Translations under genes and position numbers: made by a program | Source of the DNA: Belliella baltica DSM 15883 | Lineage (GTDB): Bacteria > Bacteroidota > Bacteroidia > Cytophagales > Cyclobacteriaceae | NCBI RefSeq assembly: GCF_000265405.1 | Contig: NC_018010.1 | Coordinates: 4,051,501 to 4,115,500, forward strand | Direction of reading: 5' to 3' | DNA: 64,000 bases | Shown: one piece after another, positions 52,122 to 59,703 of the stretch | How positions within the stretch are numbered: position 1 is the stretch's first letter | How the letters are laid out: the number at the start of each line of letters is the position of its first letter | Notes under the pieces: generated by a model | What the model saw: only the letters and a program-made list of their open reading frames with translations | What the model was told of the DNA's origin: nothing | Database searches by the model: none

Positions 52122-53381
52122 TTAATAGTGACACTTAGCACATTCTAGACCACCGATGTCCTTCACTTTAAGGGCATTTTTGCTATCTGAATGGAGTTGC
52201 ACTAATTTATCGTAATATTCATTGCCAGCGGCTTTGATATCAGTTTGTCTGTGACAGTCAATACACCATCCCATAGTTAAGGAACTATGCTGATAAACAA
52301 CTTCCATCTCTTCTATTGGACCATGACAAGTCTGACACTCTATCCCACCCACTGCGACGTGCTGAGAGTGATTGAAATAAGCCAAATCAGGTAGATTGTG
52401 AATTCTCACCCACTCAATTGGCTGATTGTTGTCAACCGCATCATAGATTTTTTGGATCTCAGTTGAAATACCTTCTTTTCCACCAACATTTTGTATATGC
52501 TGATGACAGTTCATACAAATGTTTGCAGATGGAATATTTGCTGATTTTCCTATTTCAACACCAGTATGACAATACTGACATTCAATTTCATATTGACCCG
52601 CGTGAAGTTGATGTGAAAATGCAATTGGCTGCTTTGGCTGATATCCTTGCTGAACACCTATGGTATATAAACCATCAATTGCGGTCTTCGCTACTAAGGC
52701 TATTACTAATGCGGTCACAATGACTACAAATGCGTCACTCCTCAATACTTTTTTTACATCAAATTTTTGATTGATGAATTCAGAATCATCTTCCTCTAGT
52801 TTCTGATTATTCAAATACTTTGTTAGTACTGAAATAATTAAACCTAAGACAATAAGAATAAGAAGCAAAACTACAACAAGCACTGCCAGGATAATTGTCA
52901 GGTACTCACTTGGAACACCAGATCCTCCTGCTGCTTGCGCCACTTCACCATCACCAGCACCTTCCGCAACCGCAGCTTCCTTATCACCATATTCAATATA
53001 AGAAAGTAGGTTATCAAGTTCTGTATCGCTTAAAAACTCATGCTGAGGCATTGCAAGATTATTGTACTCACTGTACAAAGCATTTGCTTGTGCATCTCCA
53101 GAAGCAATTAATGCAGCAGAGTTCTTGATAAAACTCTTTGCCCATTCGATAGATCTTCGATCTGTCACCCCTCTAAGGGCAGGGCCAGTGTATTTTTGAT
53201 CTAGTTTATGACAGGTTTTACAGTTGGCATTAAAAACAGATTTACCTGCAGAAATTGCCTCTTCACTGTCAGAAACATCGGGATTAGCTGCAAAGGATTG
53301 AGCTCCCAAAACGAGGAAGAGCATCAAAGCCAGAGTGCTTAATCTTAAGGGAACACCTAATAATGAGCGTTTGATCGACAT
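52122..53381 (-). CDS. actA: Alternative complex III multiheme cytochrome c ActA, six-heme fusion
   Basis: 419 residues. Signal peptide about 1-31; a monoheme class I cytochrome domain with C54-x2-C57-H58 and 'NLAMPQHEFLSD' as probable axial Met; an anchor and linker (about 155-190), then another helix near 215-235; and five further CXXCH motifs (CQYCH, CMNCH, CQTCH, CIDCH, CAKCH), the last at residues 414-418. Known: ActA of Rhodothermus marinus is pentaheme. Here an extra cytochrome domain is joined in front, giving six. It is the first gene of the operon, with a clear promoter about 50 bp upstream. Confidence 0.93.
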   Translation of the reverse strand: MSIKRSLLGVPLRLSTLALMLFLVLGAQSFAANPDVSDSEEAISAGKSVFNANCKTCHKLDQKYTGPALRGVTDRRSIEWAKSFIKNSAALIASGDAQANALYSEYNNLAMPQHEFLSDTELDNLLSYIEYGDKEAAVAEGAGDGEVAQAAGGSGVPSEYLTIILAVLVVVLLLILIVLGLIISVLTKYLNNQKLEEDDSEFINQKFDVKKVLRSDAFVVIVTALVIALVAKTAIDGLYTIGVQQGYQPKQPIAFSHQLHAGQYEIECQYCHTGVEIGKSANIPSANICMNCHQHIQNVGGKEGISTEIQKIYDAVDNNQPIEWVRIHNLPDLAYFNHSQHVAVGGIECQTCHGPIEEMEVVYQHSSLTMGWCIDCHRQTDIKAAGNEYYDKLVQLHSDSKNALKVKDIGGLECAKCHY

Positions 53382-53430
53382 ATTTAATACTTATTAAACA
53401 GTTTAATTCACGGTTTTCTAATAAACAGTG

Positions 53431-53461
53431 CAAATGTACTACCCCAATTCTACATTTCAAA
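53431..53461 (-). promoter_or_regulatory. Promoter of the complex III-aa3 oxidase operon
   Basis: On the minus strand TTTG (53458-53461) is followed by 19 bp and then TACATTTG (53431-53438), an exact match to the Bacteroidota consensus TTTG-N19-TAnnTTTG. Transcription would start near 53424, leaving about a 40-nt leader before actA. The remainder of the 53382-53711 gap holds this promoter and the one for tRNA-Cys; no gene is seen. Confidence 0.8.
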
Positions 53462-53662
53462 CTTGACTTTTATACATGGTACTAACTTGTAAATAGACCT
53501 CATAACATTATAAAAAACTGTTATTCAGCATATTACAATGAATCCAATGAACTTTAAAATAATTTAGAATCTTTATAAATAAAACATAATTGGTAGAAAT
53601 AATTTATTAGGAAAATCCCCAATAAAAACATGTACGATATCTTGATAATTTTCCATTGGGGT

Positions 53663-53693
53663 TTTGGAATAAATCAGATAATCTCTACATTTG
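53663..53693 (+). promoter_or_regulatory. Promoter of tRNA-Cys
   Basis: On the plus strand TTTG (53663-53666), 19 bp, then TACATTTG (53686-53693), again exactly TTTG-N19-TAnnTTTG. The element ends 18 bp before the first base of the mature tRNA. Confidence 0.82.
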
Positions 53694-53711
53694 CATTCCA
53701 TTTAAAAAAAT

Positions 53712-53785
53712 GGTCGGGTGGCCGAGTGGCTAGGCAGAGGTCTGCAAAACCTTGTACAGCGGTTCGAATCCGCTCTCGACCTCCA
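53712..53785 (+). tRNA. tRNA-Cys (anticodon GCA)
   Basis: A complete cloverleaf can be drawn: a 7-bp acceptor stem (GGTCGGG with CTCGACC, one G-U), anticodon GCA in the loop TCTGCAAA, and T-arm sequence GGTTCGAATCC. The discriminator base is T, as expected for Cys. CCA is encoded at 53783-53785; the body is 53712-53782. Confidence 0.95.
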
Positions 53786-53794
53786 ATTTCAAAA

Positions 53795-53826
53795 GCATCT
53801 TCATTCAGAAGGTGCTTTTCTTTTTT
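53795..53826 (+). terminator. Intrinsic terminator of tRNA-Cys
   Basis: An 8-bp stem with one G-U pair (GCATCTTC at 53795-53802, GAAGGTGC at 53808-53815), a 5-nt loop and a following T-rich run. It ends the tRNA transcript and isolates it from the molybdenum hydroxylase genes. Confidence 0.8.
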
Positions 53827-53904
53827 CAAGAAACTACCATTCAGCACTTCCTCTTCGACCCTTGTAATTCTAAGTTAGTTTTTAAAAATCGTATTCCATA
53901 TATT

Positions 53905-53927
53905 AAAGGTATCAACAAAATACCTTT
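53905..53927 (+). promoter_or_regulatory. Hairpin just before the (2Fe-2S) subunit start codon
   Basis: AAAGGTAT (53905-53912) and ATACCTTT (53920-53927) form a perfect 8-bp inverted repeat with a 7-nt loop. It ends three bases before the ATG at 53931. In RNA it would cover the ribosome-loading region; as DNA it could be an operator. No T run follows, so it is not a terminator. Confidence 0.45.
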
Positions 53928-53930
53928 CCG

Positions 53931-54395
53931 ATGAAGACAATTTCTTTTCAGCTAAATGGCAAGAACAAAGAAATTCAAGCAGATCCTGAGGAACCTCTTT
54001 TATATATTCTCAGAGATGAATTTGAGCTTTCAGGTGCCAAATTCGGCTGCGGACTTCAGCAATGTTCCGCTTGTATGGTTTTGGTAGATGATCAAGCAGT
54101 ACCGACTTGCCTTAGTCCTTGCGAGACTTTTCAAGGAAAAAACATAGAAACGATTGAAGGATTGAAACAAGGGAATAAACTCCATCCTGTTCAAGAAGCA
54201 TTTGTCCAAGAGCAGGCTGCACAATGTGGCTATTGTCTCAATGGCATGCTTATTTCCGCAGTTTCGTTGCTCCGATCAAACAATAACCCATCAGAAGAAG
54301 AAATCAAAGAAGCTTTGAATAGCGTCATTTGCCGCTGTGGTACACATTCGAGATTTATTAAAGCTGTAAAGAACGTTTCTGAATCAAAGTTGTAA
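53931..54395 (+). CDS. (2Fe-2S) subunit of a molybdenum hydroxylase, IorA-like
   Basis: 154 residues, the usual length. Seen: the plant-type ferredoxin cluster 'FGCGLQQCSACMVLVDD' followed by 'VPTC', and the second helical cluster 'QCGYCLNGM' and 'CRCGTHSRFIKAV'. Known: such proteins pass electrons from the molybdenum subunit in the xanthine oxidase family (isoquinoline 1-oxidoreductase or aldehyde oxidoreductase type). It lies 3 bp before its partner gene. No FAD subunit is present, typical of the two-subunit IorAB type. Confidence 0.9.
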   Translation: MKTISFQLNGKNKEIQADPEEPLLYILRDEFELSGAKFGCGLQQCSACMVLVDDQAVPTCLSPCETFQGKNIETIEGLKQGNKLHPVQEAFVQEQAAQCGYCLNGMLISAVSLLRSNNNPSEEEIKEALNSVICRCGTHSRFIKAVKNVSESKL

Positions 54396-54398
54396 ATC

Positions 54399-56624
54399 AT
54401 GGAAAACTTTAAACTCCCAAAAACCGACAGACGCTCCTTTTTAAAAGCTTCCGGCCAATTACTTATTGGCTTTAATCTTTTTCCACTTGCATTTTGCAGT
54501 CCCAAAGAAGCTGAAGAATTAAAGGCTTTATACGAGGGAATTCCTGAGCGGGCACATCAAGGAAAAGATGTTATTGATTCTTGGATCAGATTGGATGCTG
54601 ATGGTCATGTAACGGTATTGACTGGGAAGCAAGAACTCGGTCAAGGCATCAGAACAGCATTGATGCAGATTGCTGCTGAAGAACTTGATGTACCTTTTGA
54701 AATCTGTCATATCATCAATGGAGACACTGGTCAAACTGCAAACGAAGGATATACAGCGGGAAGTAATTCTGTAGAAGGTAGCGGAAGTGCTATTCGCCAA
54801 GCTGCATCAGAAGCTAGACTGTATTTACTTAAAGAAGCAGAAAAAGAATGGGGCATTTCTACCGATCAACTTGAAGTTAAAGATGGTGTCATACTTGGAC
54901 CTGAAGGAAAGAAAAAATCTTATTGGGAAATTTTGGATGGTAAGTTTTTAGAAGGAAATATCACTGGAGAGGCAAGAATAAAGTCTCCTGAAAAGCATCA
55001 AATCATTGGAAAAACATTTCAAAGAGCAGAAATCCTAGACATGGTTCAGGGAAAAGCTCACTTTGTACATGATTTGAGATTTCCGGATATGCTACACGCG
55101 AGAGTGGTTCATCCACCTTCGTATGGTTCAACACTAAAATCGCTCGATACTGACTTAATTTCAGGTATGGCGGGTGTTGAAAAAGTCATTGTCGATGGAA
55201 GTTTTGTGGCTGTTGTAGCCAAAAGAGAATATCAAGCCATCAAAGCATGGCAAAAAATCAAAGAAGTAAGCGAGTGGGAAAAATCAGAAATTAAAGTAAT
55301 GTCTGACGCTCTTTTTGCTGACATGGAGCGAAATTCCAATTCTCCTCAAGAGGTAGAAAAGCATCCAAATATCAAATCTGTGATTGACAAGGCAACAAAA
55401 TCACATCAATCCATTTACAGAAAACCCTATCACATGCACGGATCTACAGGTCCTGGCTGTGCTGTAGCAAAATGGGAAAGTCAGAATCTAACTGTTTGGT
55501 CTCCCACTCAGGGCGTTTATCCCTTACAAAATACACTCGCAGATTTATTGGGACTGGAAAAAGAAAACATCAGATGTATAGGAATGCCAGGTTCGGGCTG
55601 TTATGGACACAACAGTGCTGATGATGTTTCAGCAGAAGCAGCATTGATTGCCAAGCAGCTTCCTGGCAAGCATATCAGACTTCAATGGATGCGAGATAAC
55701 GAGCATCAATGGGAGCCTTATGGATCAGCTATGCAGATTGCGCTTGAAGCAGGTATAGATCAAGAAGGGAAAATCACAGCTTGGAAAACACAGGTTTGGT
55801 CAGATACCCATAGCACACGACCAAATGGTCGAGCAGGACATTATGTTTCGGCAAGACATTTGGAAAATGCTTTTGAATTTCAAAAAGGAGGATTTTCTGG
55901 TGGATCTTACAGGAACGCTTCTCCACTTTATACTATTCCAGATCGGGAGCTCTTACTCCATAATTATGAAGGACCATTAAGAACTTCTGCTTTAAGGGGA
56001 TTGGGTGCTTATGGAAATATTTTTGCTCTGGAATCATTTATAGATGAATTGGCAGCTCTTGCTGAGATTGATCCTTTTGAGTTTAGGATCAAAAACCTAG
56101 ATAATCTAAGAGCCATTGAAGTGATCAAAACCCTGAAAAGTAAATGTAATTGGGAAAATAGAGATCAAAGTGGAGCTATAGGCTATGGGCTTGCTTTTGC
56201 CCAATACAAAAATTCAGCTTCCTATTATGCAGTACTTGCGGAAGTCCACAAGAGTCCGACAGAAGGTAAATTCAGATTGCACAAACTCACTGGAGCCATC
56301 GATTCCGGTCAATGCATTAATCCTGATGGGTTAAAAAACCAAACCGAAGGAGGAATGATCCAATCTGCAAGTTGGACAATCATGGAAGCGGTGCAATATG
56401 ATGCAAACGGTATCACAAGCAGAGACTGGAACTCCTACCCTATCATGCGGACAATGGATGTTCCTGAAGTCGAAGTGCATATCATCAATCGACCGGAAGA
56501 AAAACCTCTTGGCGCTGGTGAAGCCGCTCAAGGGCCTGTCGCTGCTTCTATTGTAAATGCTTTGTCTTCTCTTGTGGACAAAAGGGTTTATGAATTGCCT
56601 TTGAAGGAGTATTTTGAGGTTTGA
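54399..56624 (+). CDS. Molybdopterin-binding subunit, IorB-like, xanthine dehydrogenase family
   Basis: 741 residues. Seen: a twin-arginine-like N-terminus 'KTDRRSFLKASGQLLIGFNLFP', so periplasmic export is likely; 'TGKQELGQGIRTALMQIAAEELD' (molybdopterin region); 'GSGCYGHNSADDVSAEAALIA'; and near the end 'PLGAGEAAQGPVAASIVNAL', where the Glu of G-x-G-E is the catalytic base of the family. The real substrate (N-heterocycle, aldehyde or other) cannot be told. No cytochrome subunit or cofactor-insertion gene (XdhC type) lies in the window. It converges with the propeller lipoprotein gene, 18 bp away. Confidence 0.9.
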   Translation: MENFKLPKTDRRSFLKASGQLLIGFNLFPLAFCSPKEAEELKALYEGIPERAHQGKDVIDSWIRLDADGHVTVLTGKQELGQGIRTALMQIAAEELDVPFEICHIINGDTGQTANEGYTAGSNSVEGSGSAIRQAASEARLYLLKEAEKEWGISTDQLEVKDGVILGPEGKKKSYWEILDGKFLEGNITGEARIKSPEKHQIIGKTFQRAEILDMVQGKAHFVHDLRFPDMLHARVVHPPSYGSTLKSLDTDLISGMAGVEKVIVDGSFVAVVAKREYQAIKAWQKIKEVSEWEKSEIKVMSDALFADMERNSNSPQEVEKHPNIKSVIDKATKSHQSIYRKPYHMHGSTGPGCAVAKWESQNLTVWSPTQGVYPLQNTLADLLGLEKENIRCIGMPGSGCYGHNSADDVSAEAALIAKQLPGKHIRLQWMRDNEHQWEPYGSAMQIALEAGIDQEGKITAWKTQVWSDTHSTRPNGRAGHYVSARHLENAFEFQKGGFSGGSYRNASPLYTIPDRELLLHNYEGPLRTSALRGLGAYGNIFALESFIDELAALAEIDPFEFRIKNLDNLRAIEVIKTLKSKCNWENRDQSGAIGYGLAFAQYKNSASYYAVLAEVHKSPTEGKFRLHKLTGAIDSGQCINPDGLKNQTEGGMIQSASWTIMEAVQYDANGITSRDWNSYPIMRTMDVPEVEVHIINRPEEKPLGAGEAAQGPVAASIVNALSSLVDKRVYELPLKEYFEV

Positions 56625-56642
56625 TTTTTATAAAAACTAATT

Positions 56643-57950
56643 CTATAAAGGAATCTTCACCAACTCTCTTCCTCCTCTCGGACTTGAAACAGGAAAGATC
56701 AGTGAATTACCATCATCCCCCCAAGAAATTGAAGAACCAATCTTAGTAATTCTATAATCAGACTTCTGAGTACTGAAAAATGTAACCTGCTTCAACTCCT
56801 TAGAAACCAAATCTAGCAACCAAACCTGTGAAATTCCAGAACGATCAGATATGAAAGCTAGTTTATTCGCATCGACCGGTGAAAAAGAAGGCGAAAAATC
56901 ACTCCATTGGGAAACCATTAAATCTACTTTTTGCCCTCCACTAGCCATGTCAAATCCGAAAATATGGTATACTGGCCTATCGTTAAACAATTGTAAGTGA
57001 TCTACAGCCACCATTTCTGTGATTTGAGAAACATCCAAGCCATAAAAAGGAGACATGCCAGCTAAAAGTTCAGGATCCCGGAAAGAAGGAAACACAGGTG
57101 AAGTATTTCCAAAAAAATCACGCTGCCATAAACCAAAATCCTCTCTATTTAAGGAATCTGAATAAAAAAACACTTGTTCATCATCTTTGCTGAAACTTGG
57201 TAAGTATTGTTGATGAAAGCCCCCACTGATTAAGGTAAATTCTTCTCCTTCCAAATCAAATATTTCTAAATGGGAAGGCAAAACTCCTTGTACAGATTGA
57301 GAAAGTCCTGATGTTGTGACATAAATCAGTCTCTTCCCATCCGATGACCAATTAGGTTGGTTGGCATTTCTTTTTACTAAGTAATGTTGCTGTGCTTCTT
57401 TATCCCAAATAAAAAGACTTAAGGCTCTCCGCTCCTCGCCTGCTTCTGTAAATTGCACATCAGAAACATAGGCCACTTTACTACCCAAAGGACTTAGCCT
57501 AGGATGCATAAGTGCGTGACCAGACATATCTAACCGAAAAACCAATTCAATTTCTTGAACCTCCGCTGGAATAATCATAACCGTATTGGAATCAACCGAA
57601 GTACCTGCCCTATTGGACTTGATAAAAAATTCATAGGCTTCTCCCTTACTTACATCTCCAAACAAAAATTGATTGGTACCGCTAGGCAAGCGAATTACTC
57701 TTTCAAAATTTTGAGCACCGGGTCTTTTTACAAACAGTTCATAATTGCTGGCACTTACCTCATTTCGGATACAGTTAAACCCATTACAAATTCTTACATC
57801 CCCCCATTGAAGCATAATATTCCCATCATCCGTGAGATCCGAATAAAGTGTTGATCTTACAATTGATGATCCTTCAGGAATAGCGTCTTCGTACTGCTTT
57901 TCGCAACTGAACAAAAGAAATATTAAAATAATCGCACTTAACTTTTTCAT
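56643..57950 (-). CDS. TolB-like beta-propeller lipoprotein
   Basis: 435 residues. Seen: lipoprotein signal 'MKKLSAIILIFLLFSC'; a fibronectin-like segment (about 85-115); then repeated PD40 blades such as 'MHPRLSPLGSKVAYVSD', 'QPNWSSDGKRLIYVT', 'LPSFSKDDEQVFFYSD' and 'PSFSPVDANKLAFISDRSG'. Known: blades of this type occur in TolB and in many surface lipoproteins of Bacteroidota; function is usually unknown. It stands alone, convergent with the molybdenum hydroxylase. The unpaired lipid-anchored Cys and an N-terminal 'CNGFNC' pair are the only cysteines noticed. Confidence 0.8.
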   Translation of the reverse strand: MKKLSAIILIFLLFSCEKQYEDAIPEGSSIVRSTLYSDLTDDGNIMLQWGDVRICNGFNCIRNEVSASNYELFVKRPGAQNFERVIRLPSGTNQFLFGDVSKGEAYEFFIKSNRAGTSVDSNTVMIIPAEVQEIELVFRLDMSGHALMHPRLSPLGSKVAYVSDVQFTEAGEERRALSLFIWDKEAQQHYLVKRNANQPNWSSDGKRLIYVTTSGLSQSVQGVLPSHLEIFDLEGEEFTLISGGFHQQYLPSFSKDDEQVFFYSDSLNREDFGLWQRDFFGNTSPVFPSFRDPELLAGMSPFYGLDVSQITEMVAVDHLQLFNDRPVYHIFGFDMASGGQKVDLMVSQWSDFSPSFSPVDANKLAFISDRSGISQVWLLDLVSKELKQVTFFSTQKSDYRITKIGSSISWGDDGNSLIFPVSSPRGGRELVKIPL

Positions 57951-58340
57951 AAACTTCGGTCAAAAGCATCCTGAAATTAAAACTCACTTTTCACTAGACG
58001 GAAAAAAATTTCAAAACGCTACATAAAAATCCACAACTTAATAATCAGGATTAATAAATAAAGTATCTAAAATATAGCTTTTATAAAACCCCTACTGTAA
58101 TCACAGGATTTTAATGATTTATCATAAGAACATTTCCTTTTATGTATATCCGCTTTCTTACCAGTAGTCATTTAAAATAATCCTAAATTTAAATTGCTAC
58201 GCCTCGGCGCACAAATGTGGACTTTTAGCTGTCGACTATTGACAATTATCCGCAAGATTATTTGTGATAAAATCAAAAAGTGTTTTTTTTGACGAAAATT
58301 ATATTTCCTATTTTGTTAGTTGATTCTAGTTTTATATTTA
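57951..58340. other. AT-rich spacer with a short GC-richer patch
   Basis: No gene is seen in these 390 bp, which should hold the promoter of the propeller lipoprotein gene to the left; no good -33/-7 pair was found. A patch near 58196-58250 ('gcctcggcgcac' and 'gctgtcgactattgac') is clearly richer in G+C than its surroundings and is unexplained. Confidence 0.4.
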
Positions 58341-59525
58341 TTATTTCCCTACCAATCTCACTTTATAAATCCTCAAAAAATCCTCTTCCTCTTCTTCATT
58401 TGGGCTCCTTTGCATCCACAAAAACCCATCACTAGAAGCAAAGCCACTTGTGCTTACACCTTCCATAAATGGAATATTTCCAACTTGTATTAAACTCTCC
58501 TTTTCAAGAATTAACATTCCTTGGGACACCTCTTCAGCTGCTTTGGCATAAAGCCTTTCTGATTCTTCTTGATCTCCTGATTCCCAAAGTTCATCAAGTT
58601 CTTTCATGGTACTTTCAGGAATCCCTCCATAACAATGTAGGATAAGGTAATCATCCACTACATGGATATTTCTAATCGCAGGCGTACTTCCTTTGATCGT
58701 CACAGAACCTTTATAAAACTCCTCCCTAGACGTCACAGGAAGTTTTTCAAAGCCCGGAATGATAAGATCGACTGTACTTTCTAACTCAGCACCTGACTGA
58801 CTAAGCTTATAAACCCGCAATTTAGGCTCTCCACCAAATGAAACATAAAGTCTATCACCACTCGCTTCCAAAGCTGGCGCGTAATCGCTCTCAAAATAAC
58901 CATTTCCATCAAGAAATTGACTTCCTTCTTCAAAAGGTACAATTTCTAAGAAAGTTTCTCTTTCTACATCAATCAGCTCAAATGCTTTGAATGTATCATA
59001 AAATTTTTGCTCTCTTGGATAGGTATCCCGTGTCCTTACCGATTTACTCAATAAGTATAGCTTCCCCGCCAAATTTACAGTTTCCATCCCTTTACCGACA
59101 AAACTCATAAAACCTGCCCCTCCTAAAGATTCAGGATGAGACATTTTCTTGACCATATTACCACCTAGGTCAAAAACAAAAACACCATTCATACCTGCCA
59201 AAGCAACTTGCTCTTCATCTATGAATCCTGGGAATTCCATCAAAAAACCATATGCATCAGGTGTATCTCCTTTTTTAGAAAATCTACCAATAATTGCCCC
59301 ATCACTATCAGTAAAGAGAAACTCTTTGCTAGAATAATCATAGAATGCAAATCGATCCGCCATAGGGCTGACATCCACAAGCATAGGGCTTCCTAAAACA
59401 TTGATTTCTAATGAATCGACAATAATCAAAGAATAGCCATATTCATTTTCAAGGCTTTGCTCTTTCGGGCTGGAACATGAAAAGATGGCTATTGGAATTA
59501 GGTATAAGTAAATGACCTGTTTCAT
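58341..59525 (-). CDS. Six-bladed propeller-like lipoprotein
   Basis: 394 residues. Lipoprotein signal 'MKQVIYLYLIPIAIFSC'. Blade-like strands follow: 'RFAFYDYSSKEFLFTDSDG', 'GVFVFDLGGNMVKK', 'RLYVSFGGEPKLRVYKL' and 'DGFLWMQRSPNEEEEEDF'. Known: this pattern resembles the 6-bladed beta-propeller/DUF4221 lipoproteins common in Cyclobacteriaceae; their role is not established. It lies between two terminator-bounded units: upstream the rpsA terminator, downstream the 57951-58340 spacer. It is probably transcribed alone. Confidence 0.7.
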   Translation of the reverse strand: MKQVIYLYLIPIAIFSCSSPKEQSLENEYGYSLIIVDSLEINVLGSPMLVDVSPMADRFAFYDYSSKEFLFTDSDGAIIGRFSKKGDTPDAYGFLMEFPGFIDEEQVALAGMNGVFVFDLGGNMVKKMSHPESLGGAGFMSFVGKGMETVNLAGKLYLLSKSVRTRDTYPREQKFYDTFKAFELIDVERETFLEIVPFEEGSQFLDGNGYFESDYAPALEASGDRLYVSFGGEPKLRVYKLSQSGAELESTVDLIIPGFEKLPVTSREEFYKGSVTIKGSTPAIRNIHVVDDYLILHCYGGIPESTMKELDELWESGDQEESERLYAKAAEEVSQGMLILEKESLIQVGNIPFMEGVSTSGFASSDGFLWMQRSPNEEEEEDFLRIYKVRLVGK

Positions 59526-59619
59526 AGAAAAGCTATATCAATTAAGAAGTTAACTGTGATTTAAAAATCGACTATTAATTATAGTATAAAAAATAGGTTT
59601 TCCCAAAACTTACTAGAAT

Positions 59620-59654
59620 AAAAAAAGTGACCACCTTTCGGCAGCCACTTTTTT
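59620..59654 (-). terminator. Intrinsic terminator of rpsA
   Basis: On the minus strand a 9-bp stem with three G-U pairs (59640-59648 with 59627-59635) is closed by a GAAA tetraloop and followed by seven T (A run 59620-59626). It lies about 50 bp past the rpsA stop codon. T residues on the other side could let it act weakly in the opposite sense. Confidence 0.8.
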
Positions 59655-59656
59655 AA

Positions 59657-59702
59657 ATATAGGATAAACAAAGTCTAAAGTCTTGCGTCTTTAGTCTTGT
59701 GT
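59657..59702. repeat. Degenerate 'aagtctaaagtctt' word repeat after rpsA
   Basis: Between the rpsA stop and its terminator the sequence repeats variants of aagtct / aagtctt / gcgtctt / gtgtctt. It has the same look as the degenerate words at 3392-3739: short, inexact and intergenic. Confidence 0.55.
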
Positions 59703-59703
59703 C

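Noticed and set aside
53630..53934. Plus-strand ORFs of 60-82 residues over the tRNA-Cys region
   Set aside because: They read through a complete tRNA gene and its terminator and have no protein features.
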